A stretch of DNA of 64,000 bases from positions 3,224,001 to 3,288,000 of the forward strand of contig JAJTTP010000001.1 of the NCBI GenBank assembly GCA_023313575.1, read 5' to 3'. Below are positions 11,930-22,768 of this stretch, piece after piece. Position numbers and translations under genes: made by a program. Origin of the DNA: Eutypella sp. D-1 (Eukaryota > Ascomycota > Sordariomycetes > Xylariales > Diatrypaceae). Numbering within the stretch: position 1 is the first letter of the stretch; each line of letters opens with the position of its first letter. Under the pieces are notes generated by a model. That model did not search any database and was not told where the DNA came from. It saw only the letters and a program-made list of their open reading frames with translations.

Positions 11930-12749
11930 ATGGAGTCGCTTAGTTTTGAGGAATTGTACGTATATATGTCAATACTGCCAATACTACTATACCCCATCTA
12001 GGCTCAATATCATCACCAAGGAGAGCCTTGGATAGCTAACTAACGTATTATGAAACCTGTTCAGATGGTCGAGAATCCAAGCCAACATCGATCGTTCCCT
12101 GGCGGGCGAGGCCCTCGACATGGATACCTACCTGGGAACCTATAACACGGTGCATTTCATTGTGGACAGCAGGGCTGCCCTTAACCCTGGTGGCTGCGAG
12201 TCTCTGTACCGGCACCTATTGTCTCACCTCAAGGAGAAAGCCGCTGCCATTCGCGCCACTGCCAGCACTGAGGTCGCCGACGAGTCTCTCATCGACTTCT
12301 ACCGCAAGCAGCAGGAAACCTGGAGTGCCGCTGGCAAAACGAATGGACATATGCTGAAGTACTTCGAACGCCACTGGATCACGAACCGGCTCAGCGAATT
12401 AGAGCTCGCTAAGACCCGAGCGGCTGTCCAAAAAGCCATAGTACCCATTCAACAGAATTCCTCCAAACAGGAGTCCGACAATGATCCAAATTATATTGAA
12501 AAGCCACCTTTCGCCGCATCATTCAAAGCCGAGACAGGATGGGATATCAGCAAGGTTGCCAACCTTCACAATACGGTATGGGATTTGATCGTCTTCGAGC
12601 CACTGAAGGAACGGCTAGAGGCCTGCGCGAGGAAGGCTGCAGGCGGGTCCGGAGAGGGCACAGAACGCTCTAACACAGACGGCGTGGTAGTGGGATTGCG
12701 AAAGCCAGATGACCTGGCAGCAGAATTGCTAAATCTGAAGTGCAATTGA
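11930..12749 (+). CDS. Truncated cullin-like protein (N-terminal repeat region only), 2 exons
   Basis: Exon 1 (11930-11955) encodes MESLSFEEL and joins through a 109-nt GTACGT...CAG intron (phase 2) to exon 2 (12065-12749), giving 236 residues. The reading is cullin-like from the start: FEELWSRIQANIDRSL, then LYRHLLSHLKEK, then SLIDFYRKQQETWSAAG, then FERHWITNRL and VWDLIVFEPLKERL. These correspond in order to the helices of the first cullin repeat, the part that binds adaptors such as Skp1 or BTB proteins. Real cullins are above 700 residues; the RING-box-binding and neddylation (winged-helix) parts are absent. The stop is followed by sequence with no cullin-like frame, so it is a short gene or a 3'-deleted copy. 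If expressed it could bind adaptors without supporting ubiquitin transfer (inference). Confidence 0.78.
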
Positions 12750-13406
12750 TTGCGTAACTTGACCGCGTCCGTGTCTATGTGAGAAGGCTGGTACACAAGA
12801 TGCCGAGATTTTGGGGTCGAGTCACCAAATGCAATGACTCCAGGTCACTGCGAGATTATATCCTTATACGACATAGTCGGGGTTATGATTATTACCTGTA
12901 TCTGCTTCTTAACGCACTGCAAGAAAGCTTTTCAACGAAGATATTGTCATTCAATTTCGTGTTTACATTGTGGAGGCCTCTGGACATGATTGCCCTCCAA
13001 GTCGACGTCTTTCAAGGCATGTATATCATTCGGGACAGCCGCCAGTGCCCCCGCCGGCTCATCGGCACCCGGCCCCATGTCGATCATGCGGTCTCGGTGC
13101 CATTAGGCGGTGATGTCCTGAAAGTGCTGTAGATGCAACGGCCTGATTGAACACAACACTACCCGCCCGCCCTTCTCATTGGCCCCGCCGAGGCGCTGAG
13201 AACTGATTGAAATATAATGCCGTTTGGGCAAGGCCTAGCACTTAAATATGCGAGTCTAGTGTTTCCATAGATACGGTCACCGAATAGTCGATACCGCAGA
13301 AGAACCCTAGGGGGGTAGCCTGCGACTAACCTGTCTCAGGAGAGTGTGCACATGTGCTCTGGCTAAGTGGCAACGTATACAAAAGGGCTTTATTCCTGGA
13401 CAGTAA
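12750..13406. other. Intergenic between convergent genes
   Basis: No supported gene. An open frame at 12779-13132 has no recognisable motif and I treat it as chance. No remnant of the missing cullin C-terminal half is readable here. Confidence 0.5.
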
Positions 13407-15739
13407 TTACATATAGGTAGAAGAAGTATCGATACCCCATAAGAAACTGTTATCATTGAACCTCCAATCCAGGTCGCCCATGACCAGATCAAAGGGATCC
13501 TGCTGTTGATCTAGAGACGTAAGGCCCTCATTTACATGGGTCCCCGGAAACTCTGGATACTGAACGGCAATGCCGACACTATCCCTCGGCGGCACGGTCT
13601 CCCCCTCCGATCGCGCGACTAGAGCTGTGTTAAGAGATGCACCTTCTTGCATGCCACCGCTATCACCACCTCTTCCCGAATCCGTAGCATGCGATCGGAG
13701 GTACACGTAGGTGTCGCTGCCCGCACTTTTGGGCAGAAACCTCTGGAGGAGTTCCTTGAGGCCCGTAACCACCTGCCGAATGACGTGGCGCTGGCTAACG
13801 TTGTCGGCAACGACGGCGAGTAAATGGACGAGGTTCTGGACGTTGGCAAGCGCTTGCGCGGTGTGGAAGTTTAGCCCGTGCTTGGCGAGGTCGCGCGGTA
13901 GCTGGAGCTCAGTGGTGCTGGCCCTGGCTTTGCCAGGCTCGCCGAACACGACCGCCATCTTGAGTAGTGACGACGCGCACACTGCAATCATGGCGTGGAT
14001 GAAGATCGGCATTCCGATAAGCTCCTTCTTGCGCAGGTCGTCGTCCTCCACGATCAGCCGCACCGTGTTCGTCGCCGCTGCGATTGCTGCGTTGGCTGCC
14101 TCTCGCCTATCCCAGGTCATGTGCGGCCCCGCAGTAGGATCCGATGCCCAGCAGGACCGCTGCGCCGATATTCCCCGCAGCGCGATGGAATTCAGCTGAA
14201 ACCTCGCCAAATGGTAGTAGAGAATAGTGACGCCCTTAGACGACGTCACCGGGTGCTCTACCCTTGTACTCCTTAGCGTCGTTGTCATCGACGGATCGTC
14301 GAGGTATTTGGGTAGATACTCAAGCCGCCATTGGTCAACAAGGATGTTGAAGGACTGCAGCATCTCGAAGTCGTGGCCACTGAGCTCCAGGTCCGGGTCA
14401 CACCCATATCTAAAATAAGAGTCGGCGAGGATCCGGAACAAGCGGACCTGGGAGACGAGCTTCCCGTCGCCAGGTGAGGACAGGCTGCTCCTCAGTAGCT
14501 TATCGGCGTTCCGGATTGCGGCGTCCTCGTGCATTAGCGGCGGCCGTCCGTACGCGAGCGCAAACTGGTGGTCGCAGACATAGAGCACGTACCAGAGCCG
14601 CACGCGCTCGTGAGAGTCGACCGAGCCTTCCCGCGCGAACTGTAGCGACGACTTGTGAAGGTTCATCTCCGTCGCCACGCGGACCGCCCGACTGCAGAGC
14701 GCCCAACTTAGACTCGTGAGGTAGAATGCCCCTATGCACAGCCCGCGGATGTCGTCCAGATTTTGGCTCCGCAGTAAACATGTGCCCCTCATCAACGATA
14801 CAAAGGCGTTATATGTGGCGTGTAAGGTAGGTTCCCGGTTAGGAACGTGCAAGGCGGCGACTGTGAGCACAACCGCTACTAGTAGCGAAGATGACTGTCT
14901 CGCATCGCGCAGGCTCTTGTGCAGGCACAGTATACCGTCGCATAAGATAGGGTTGATATGGTCCCGGTAATGGTCGAAGAGGAACTTAGCATCGCTTTCC
15001 GAAACCACGCCCCGGGTGATGAAGTCTGGCCCGTTTGCGTCGGCTGGATCAACCCGAATCAGTCTCGAGTTGCCCGGATCCGTAAGGTTGTACAGGTTGT
15101 TCATCGGTAGAGGCACTAGGTCCGAGTCATCTTGCCGTAGGTCAGTCGAGGGCCCCTCCGATATGAAGTTGCCACGCGTGAGACTATCTGAGTGCTCGCC
15201 ATTCGAGGACGTCGATATCGTCTGCACCTCAGATGCTTCGGAGCCCGACCGCAGCGTTCCGTCACGGATGCCATTGTAACTTGATAGTCCCGGCAACTTA
15301 TTATGGTGGAGCAGGTGCTCGACGGCATCCTTAAGCTGATCAAGCGTCGAAGTGGCACGGGCTTTCCATCTGTTTCGCGGTTAGAAGGGATGCTTGCATG
15401 AATTCTGGACAAGAGAAATCAACACGGCTCAAGTACACTGTGTCTTCGTCTATGAACTTTTGCGCAAAGTTATGCGGCACGCAATTGATACCGCTTCTAA
15501 GGCATTTGGTGCAGGACGCCTGCCCAGGCTGTGTAAAGCATTTGATCTTGTGTTTCTTGCATTCCGCACCTGCGAGTAGATTGTCAATAAGCCGAACTAG
15601 CAAGAGGTATAACGGGGTGTCACTTACACGCTCGCGTCAACTGCGGCTTCGTGGCGCCATCTGTGCCCTTTCGGTTGTCGGTATTGGAGGCGCGTACAGA
15701 CAAACCATTGTCTAACTTGAGGCGTTTGTTGCTGCTCAT
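13407..15739 (-). CDS. Zn(II)2Cys6 fungal transcription factor, 3 exons
   Basis: Exon 1 is 15739-15628, exon 2 is 15569-15437 and exon 3 is 15369-13407, giving 735 residues. The first intron splits the zinc cluster. After splicing the pattern is C38-x2-C41-x6-C48-x8-C57-x2-C60-x6-C67, a standard binuclear cluster (ACAECKKHKIKC then SCTKCLRSGINC). A heptad-like linker (TLDQLKDAVEHLLHHNKL) probably mediates dimerisation. The middle has the fungal transcription-factor homology region, with the usual RLWYVLYVCDHQFALAYGRPP segment. The donor of the second intron (GTACTT) is weak, but the phase fits and a CTAAC branch-like site lies upstream of the acceptor. It is a likely nuclear regulator and sits next to the PdxA-like and transporter genes, which it may control (inference). 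Confidence 0.9.
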
Positions 15740-16583
15740 TCTCTCGACGATTGTGCCGGTTATTCTGGCAGACCAACGCTGCACGAGGGTCGCAGATATT
15801 GCCGATATCTTTAGGACGTCGTTCGTTCCGATTCCACTTGAGTTGGAACGGGGAAGCGGGGGGATGGGGCCCTATAAACCTGGGGTGGCCAGCCCACTAG
15901 TCTCCAAAATGTCACAGCGCATTTATCTAAGACTCAGGACCCCCTATACACAGTCCCTGTAGAAGTAGCTTATATCATTCGGCTTGTGGGTAATCACTCG
16001 TCTGTTACAGTCCGATCCATCTACCGCGAAAATCTGAGCTGTCCCATTACTGACAAGCCATAAATGGTCTTAGTCCTCACCTTCCAGGAACCCTAAATGG
16101 ACACTACTGAACAACTAGAGCGATTCGCTTACTAGAGACTTCGCTTCTCATCATTCGAATCGCTCCAAGATCTTGGGGTTATGTCGCCAAGAACACTAGG
16201 CCGCTTTATAGTAGAGTGAATCCTCCGGGGCATACATACAGGCCGCTGTCCTCGGGTACACGACCGTCCTAAAGAATACCTACAGCGAATAGTTAGTTCG
16301 GCCAATCAGCAATCAAAAGTTACCCCTTTTAGATTGGCAGATTTCACCGTAATTAGGAGAGCTGGGACACTTAAGTTGATAAAGCTTAGCAACTCTGACA
16401 TCTGGTTTTAATGATAGCTTAGATAAATTAAGGATTCTACGCCATCGTGCACGAATAGCCTTTCCCCGACATTGCTCACCGTCCTATGTACAATATACTG
16501 CTATTCCAGATTCTAACTACTTAGGTATGTACCTAACTGTGAGCCTGTGGCTCGCTTACAACGTGGTACGACTGATACTAAAC
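15740..16583. other. Intergenic, promoter of the Zn2Cys6 gene
   Basis: This 840-nt stretch separates two minus-strand genes. It should hold the promoter of the transcription factor and the 3' end of the PdxA-like gene. No supported open frame was seen. Confidence 0.5.
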
Positions 16584-17726
16584 TTAGCAGCATGAGGCGA
16601 CTTCAACTGTGTTCGTCTTGGGCAGCGACCCTGCCTTCAACAGAGGCGCATCAACGACCTGACCCTTGTTCTCTTTGGATATCCTCCGCTCGGCCATAGT
16701 GGTAGCCACGTTGAAGGCGTTTTGCATACTAGTGACACCCGCTATATTCTTCCCGACAATGTCAAAAGCGGTGCCGTGTGCGGGTGTGGCTATGGGGACA
16801 GGGAGACCGCCCTGGACAGTGACGCCGCCGTCGAAAGAGAGGAGCTTCATGGCGATCTGGCCCTGGTCGTGGTACATGGTGACGATGCCGTCGAAGTGTT
16901 CTCTTTTTAGGAAAATTGTGTCACAAGGGAACGGGCCTTGGATATCAATACCCTTCTCCCGTGCGGTCTCGACTGCTGGCCGGATGTGGTCGATCTCCTG
17001 ACGACCGAACGCACCGTTCTCGCCGTTGTGAGGGTTCAGCGCGCACATGCCAAGCCGTGGATGCTCGATTCCGGATTCCCACCTATACACTATGTTAGCC
17101 GCTGTCTATATGTAACAATTCTCGTCAGGACCGCTGTACCTTAGCCTATGCAGCAATTCAATAGCTTGCAGCGTATTGTCCTTGGTAATATGCTGGGCAA
17201 CTTCCTCGATCCCAATGTGACTCGTCACTCTGCCTGTCCAGAGGGGTCCGGCGATGTTGATCTCGCTCGTCCGGCCCTTGTAGTTCAGCTGGTTCGCGAA
17301 CCACCGAAGCTCGTCTTCTTCAGTCATGCCCGCCTTCTTGAGTGAGCTCTTGTTCAGAGGTGCGAAAACGATGGCATCGATCTCACCCGCCTGCACCATC
17401 TTGAGAGCCCGCTTAAGCTGGTAGATGCAGCGCGCCCCGCTGCGCTCCGAGACCTCGGACCGCGTAAATGGATACTTAGATGCGGTGCCATCATCGAGGA
17501 TTTGGATGTTGTCTAACCCCGCGGGTCGGTCTGAAACGGGGAAGGTGACGCCACCAGCATCCAGGATAGCGGTTTCAAGCTCCGAGCGGTCTGCCAGAAT
17601 AACAATGTCGGCCCTCTCGCGGTTTTCGGGGTTGCTAAGCAGCTTTGCGATCAACTCTGGGCCGATACCAGCAGAATCACCCAGGGTCACGGCAATGCGT
17701 GCTCGTCGTGTGTGGATGTGAGGCAT
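16584..17726 (-). CDS. PdxA-family 4-phospho-hydroxyacid dehydrogenase-like protein, 2 exons
   Basis: Exons 17726-17140 and 17082-16584 join through a 57-nt intron (phase 2) to give 361 residues, close to bacterial PdxA length. It opens with RIAVTLGDSAGIGPEL, the family's N-terminal signature. Three metal-ligand contexts are present: TSHIGIEEV, LNPHNGENG and TPAHGTAFDIVG, each matching a PdxA histidine. MYHDQGQIAMKLL is also diagnostic. PdxA oxidises 4-phosphohydroxy-L-threonine in bacterial vitamin B6 synthesis, whereas PdxA2-type relatives act on phosphorylated four-carbon sugar acids (threonate/erythronate). Fungi generally make B6 by the Pdx1/Pdx2 route, so a catabolic role is more likely here (inference). 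It is divergent from the transporter at 19107. The last residues (EVASCC) carry no organelle signal I recognise. Confidence 0.9.
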
Positions 17727-19106
17727 ATCGTGGAAACTTTGAATCAGTGAGAAGCAGAGAAGCTCGAGGACAGGGATGAGAGCCTAGGCGCTGGTACGTA
17801 TAAGTGAACGAGTGAGAAGGCTTGAATTATAAATGGTAGATTATATGTACGACATGAACTTCGTACCAGGAAATATCCATTGACTGCACTAGATATAATT
17901 ATACCAATAGGAGATAAGCTACGGAGCACCATTTATCACTTTAAGCAATTGTAAGGCGAGATGGTCTGCGCAGAAATCAGCGATGAATTGCCATCGGCGT
18001 TTTCGCCGACCCTGCGACACCAGCGTCCACTGCTGCGTCGCCGATTTTCTCCGCATAGACCCCTCACGGTAACTTTGCCAAGGAGGAAACCCATCAGATC
18101 TCGGCTTCGATCATATGTTGCATATATGCTGGAAGGGAACTAGTAAGTGTAGTGTAAATTTCGATGGCTTAAGACTTACCCCGATGCGAATTATTCATCA
18201 GTTTGTCAGACGTAATCCCATCTTCACCAAGTGTCCTCGGGGCGGTCAGAGGTACGTCTGAGTGTGAGACAGACAAAGTTACTGTAATGCAATCGAGGGA
18301 TACCAAGATCGGCTGAAAGACGACTCTAGCCGAAAGCAAGCGGGCATCATACTCTTAGATCCTAGACGTACCTAACAATCAAGGGGATATCGTTCTGGGT
18401 CGTTCAATTCTAGACCACAAGAGCTTGGCTCCGTGGTAGAACGCCTCATTAAGGTTACCTATCGTCTTGAATATGTCGTATTTGTTCACTGGATGCGACA
18501 AATATGTGTATGTTTACAGATTCACATATTCCTAATATGAACCAGGTTTAAACGTAGCATTCGGCATAAGTACTGCATGTCGCCACGAGTTAGCCCAGCG
18601 TTGTGAGATAGACATGCGTGGTAGATAGAAGCTGTCTATAGCCGATCATGAACAGATGTAGCATCTCTTGTCACTCTAATTCTTGCTTGGCATTTGGGGT
18701 TGTGATAGATAGCTTGGCAATTGGATAGCTCCCCTTGCCCCCAAATTGGGTTATCCGCTCAGGGTCTTAGCCAATTTCTGAATTCTGTGTCTGGCTATTA
18801 GTCGGATGGGCAAGACTAAAAGCACAGCTAGCGATGTCAGGGATACCCCAAAAGCGCACGGCACTTTCGCCGACATAGTCGGAGTGTGGGGCCCCATCGA
18901 GGCTCTAGAGAGCCATCCCCGTGGGGAAGTCCATCCTGCCGTGTGTAAAGCAGGTTTCGGCATTGAGAACGACCAGGCGCCGGGTAGTATTTATTCATCA
19001 CCCCGGCGCTGGTGTTAAGATGTCGGCATAGTCGGTCCCGTCATCGTCTCTCTCAACCAATACCTTCCTCTTTGTGATTGGCTGACTTCAGGGCACTGCG
19101 AACAAC
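17727..19106. promoter_or_regulatory. Shared divergent promoter region between PdxA-like gene and transporter
   Basis: This 1.4-kb region lies between the start codons of two divergent genes, the PdxA-like gene (minus) and the MFS transporter (plus). It has no supported gene. A frame at 18806-19018 shows no motif. If the two genes are co-regulated, binding sites for the neighbouring Zn2Cys6 factor would be expected here; I did not identify a convincing CGG-spaced pair by eye. Confidence 0.45.
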
Positions 19107-20810
19107 ATGACAACCACCGGCGACAAGGACATCGGCCAGCTGGAGCATATCTCCACCGCTGGGTCGATCAAGTCTACCGAGAAGGATGGCGCAGGCGATC
19201 TCCTCCAGGCCCAACAGCTAGCTGCTCAGTGGGTGGACAACACTCCTGAAGAGAGGAAGCTGAAGCGCAAGCTCGACTGGCGCATTCTCCCATGCACATG
19301 GGTTCTGTACCTTCTAGGTTACCTTGACAGGTGAGTTACACCAAAATCCCCTTCGTTTGAGGACTCGTATGTAGAATGCCTTTGCTGACTCGATATCGTG
19401 ACCCAGAGCGAACATCGGCAATGCGAAGACCGGTGGAATGGAGAGAGATTTCGGCCTCACGTCGAATCAATACTCGATCATAGTCCTGACCTTTTTTATC
19501 TCCTATCTCGTTTGTGAGGTACCAGCGGTATGTCTAGGAATAGCTAGCTACTCAATCCAACCGTCTCCAAACACTATTTCCGCAGGCCAGTTCCAGCCCG
19601 AACTTTCGATTAATCGCTAATAAATCTATGCCTACAACAGAATATGCTTCTGACGAGACTGAAACCGCACGTTTTCTTGCCTGGTTTGGGCCTGGTATGG
19701 GGAACCTTCGCGACCCTGATGGCGGCTACGCAGAATTGGAGCCAGCTGGCCGCTATGCGGTTCCTTCTCGGTGTTGCTGAGGCCGGCTTCGCCCCGGGCT
19801 GCGCATTCTACCTATCGTGCTGGTACCGGAAGTACGAATTGGCGAGTCGCTACGCATTCCTGTACACCTCCGTTCCGCTTGCGGGTGCAATCTCTGGCCT
19901 GCTGGCTGGCGTCATCACCCAGTACATGGACGGTGCGGGGGGTCTTCCCGGATGGAGGTGGCTGTTCATTCTCGAGGGTCTTGCGTCCGTCGTTGCGGCG
20001 ATCGTTATCTTCTTCCTCATGCCTGACTACCCCTCCAGTAGCGAGCGGTTCCTGAACGAGGATGAGAGCCTGCTTGCCTGTAACAGACTCGCTGTCGATG
20101 GTATCGCTCTAGCCCAGGGTGCTGGTGACGAGAAGATCCCGCATTGGACTGCGTTCATGATGACTGTCAAGGACTGGAGAGTGTGGGCGCAGTGCTTGCT
20201 CTTCGTTCTCGTCACCGGGGCACAGACGATGCAGTACTTTATCCCGACTCTGGTTGGCAGCTTCGGGTGGACTGGGCACGTCGGCCAGTACCATACAATC
20301 CCGGCCTATGCGGCTGCCCTCGTTTATGTTGTCGGCTGCTGTCTACTCGCAGATAAGTATAAGACGAAGTGGCCGTTTATCTGCGCCCTCGCTACGATCG
20401 GCTGCGTCTTATTTATTGCCGTCACCACGTCGACGAATAAGATGGTGCAGTACGTGCTCACCATCTTCGCATTTGGCACCATATACGGCTGCTCCCCTCT
20501 GGTTAAGACTTGGGTGTCGGACGTTATACCGCAGCCGGCAGCCAAGCGCGCGGTAGCGATTGCGCTTATCAACTCGATCGGAAACGCCTCATCCATCTAC
20601 TCTACCTGGCTTTGGCCCAAGAAAGATGCTCCACGCTATATTCCTGGCTTCGCCACCACCACTAGCTGGCTGGGAATTCTCGCCGTCGCCACGGTCATCT
20701 TCCAGTACTTCTTCAGGAAGTACCCTGTGCTTCGGACCAACCACGCCGAGGTGATGGCAGCCGAACTGAAGGCGAAAAGAGAGGCGGCCGAGAAAGGAGC
20801 TAAGGTTTAA
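19107..20810 (+). CDS. Major facilitator superfamily transporter, anion:cation symporter (Dal5-like) type, 3 exons
   Basis: Exons 19107-19330, 19407-19527 and 19641-20810 join in frame to give 504 residues. A soluble N-terminus of about 60 residues leads to KRKLDWRILPCTWVLYLLGYLDRANIGNAK, the usual first-helix entry of the ACS/allantoate permease branch. About twelve hydrophobic segments follow, with landmarks RFLLGVAEAGFAPGCAFYLSCWY and GWRWLFILEG, and a cytosolic charged tail. Substrates in this branch are small organic anions such as vitamins, allantoate or sugar acids. Position next to the PdxA-like gene suggests uptake of the compound that enzyme acts on (inference). The small second exon and conventional introns (GTGAGT, GTATGT) support the model. 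Confidence 0.93.
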
Positions 20811-21453
20811 AGTTTATCGATATCAATTTTCGTTTGCTCGTTAATGCAGCTATACATCGTCTCGCCTCTGTCCGCTAGACGAACAGGGTGTTTGATCAAC
20901 CAACCCTAATGTGCATATATAATGCAACGCGGCCTACCTCCTCAGGAGATACCGAATTGTACAGCTAGCTATTAAGCATACAGTGTAGCACCAATATCTA
21001 CAGATCACCTTGTAACATTGGAAGAAAGCCAATATTGGTGTATCATTGTATCTCATGGCCCATCGATTTGCCAGGGGCTCCGTATGGATGTAGGAGTGAA
21101 ATAATAAGAGATAGTTCTGCTATTGAATTTGAAAATCCACTTCCAGTGAATATTGAAACTATTGAAGTATATATCATTGTATTTTGCTGGACGCCTTGTA
21201 TTGTTATCACTTTTAAGGTCGCCCCCCCTTGATAGCGCCCACTTGCCCCTATGTAGGCATTAGCACTGCCACCTCCTCTATCGCATCTGATTTTGCACAG
21301 CCACACCCAATCAAATGTAGTGGAAGCCACAACCTAGATGCTTCCGCGAAACCTAGTCCACAATATCAACTCTCACCACTTTTGTCTGTGTCTACAGGTT
21401 GGCCTACCGTCCGCATACTATTCAAGAGAAACCACCGGAATCACCCCGCAGCC
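20811..21453. other. Intergenic gap
   Basis: This gap lies downstream of the transporter and upstream of the methyltransferase gene. An in-frame extension of the methyltransferase frame reaches back to 21229 but starts within non-coding-looking sequence, so I begin the gene at the ATG at 21454. Nothing else is seen. Confidence 0.5.
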
Positions 21454-22768
21454 ATGGCCGAGAGCGACGTGGATAAATCGCTGCTGTTGTTCCGGCGACA
21501 GTACCTGCAACTCTTCGAGCCGGACTTCCTCGCCTGGCCACCCCAGAAGCTCTTGCGGGCTGCGGACGCGCAGGTGTGGATTTACAGGCGTTTGTTCGAC
21601 GAGGACCGGACTCCTTACCTCCCCCCTGGGGAATACCAGTTGCGGGTGCTTCAGGGGTTGATCGCAAGGATTAAGAAGGCGTCGGGGAATGAGGAAGGGG
21701 AAGTACGTAAGCGGCATCTTGATTTTCTGAATTATGAATCAACTATTTCTTTTTTGGTTCTAAAAGAAGACGTGATGCCCTTACTGCAAGCTAATGATTA
21801 CCCCGATTCTTAGGAAGTTTCAGAAAACCTTCTATCGCATGTAACTACTCTTGAGCGCAGAGAAGCAGACATAGGGTCACACGCCGCACAACAAGACGCA
21901 TACGTGACGTTCAGCTGTATCTCCGAGAGTGGCTCAATTAGCAAGGATGCCTTTCCTGAGCCGACGATCACACTTCTAGAGCGACGGCATCTGGTCTCGG
22001 GTTCACGTGTCACGGGTTTCAGGACATGGGAAGGGTCGCTCCATCTTGGCTCGTATCTCCTAACCGGTGCCGGTAGGGATCTTGTTACAGGCAAGAACGT
22101 CCTGGAACTAGGTGCCGGCACGGGCTTCCTGTCACTCCTCTGCGCCAAGCATCTGCAGGCGCGCCGCGTCACGGCCACGGACGGCGATGAAGGCGTCGTG
22201 GAGGCGCTCAGGGAGAATATCTCCCTCAACGAGCTGAAGGACGGGGAGCGCATCACGGCGCGAGTTCTTCGCTGGGGCGAAGACACGCCGGAGCCGTGGC
22301 TCAGTCAGACTTGCCAGACCCAACCGTACGACGTGGTAATCGGGGCGGACATTGTAGGTTTCAAGTTCCTGTTTCACGGATTCTGGAGATTAGACTACTG
22401 ATGTGGCCATATCTTTGCACGACGAAGACATATGAAAAGGTGGCCATCAAAGCCCTCGTAGCGACTCTGCGCCATCTCTTCGATCTCATTCCCCGATTAC
22501 GTGTCATCATAAGCGGGGTTGTTCGCAACGCCGATACTTTTGAAACTTTCAATAACGAGTGCCGTACGTGATAGGAAGATCCTTTCATTGTGGCCTGTGT
22601 ATAGCCTGTGTATAGTTGGATGCAATGGCCAATCGCTAATCGTTTGCAGGTGATCACGCGTTTTCAGTACAGGAGATCCCATTCGAGGCCAAACCCATGC
22701 GCCAACAAAAAGCTCTATTCTACGCGGCGGCGGTACCGGTCAAGATCTTGTCGATTTCTAGATCGTGA
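21454..22768 (+). CDS. Protein-lysine N-methyltransferase, EFM3/FAM86 type (methyltransferase family 16), 4 exons
   Basis: Exons 21454-21702, 21814-22353, 22428-22563 and 22650-22768 close in frame to give 347 residues. An N-terminal helical region of the FAM86 type (FRRQYLQLFEPDFLAWPP) is followed by TGFRTWEGSLHLGSYLL, the substrate-binding lead-in of this family. The SAM-binding motif is NVLELGAGTGFLSL, then an acidic residue in VTATDGDEGVVEAL. The post-I motif is YDVVIGADITYE, where the canonical text is completed only after splicing. The C-terminus (EIPFEAKPM, then LFYAAAVPVKILSI) matches the family ending. Yeast EFM3 trimethylates a lysine of elongation factor 2, and I expect the same target. 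It is cytosolic, with no signal peptide. Confidence 0.88.

Noticed and set aside
12779..13132. 117-codon plus-strand frame after the cullin-like gene
   Set aside because: No motif, no exon partners and AT-rich composition unlike nearby genes; it does not continue the cullin sequence.
18421..18460. tRNA-like words (GGCTCCGTGGTAGAACGCC)
   Set aside because: Resembles an A box, but no matching B box or cloverleaf arms follow.
13407..20810. Secondary-metabolite gene cluster
   Set aside because: A regulator, an oxidoreductase-like enzyme and a transporter are present but there is no polyketide synthase, NRPS, terpene cyclase or similar backbone gene; a catabolic module fits better.
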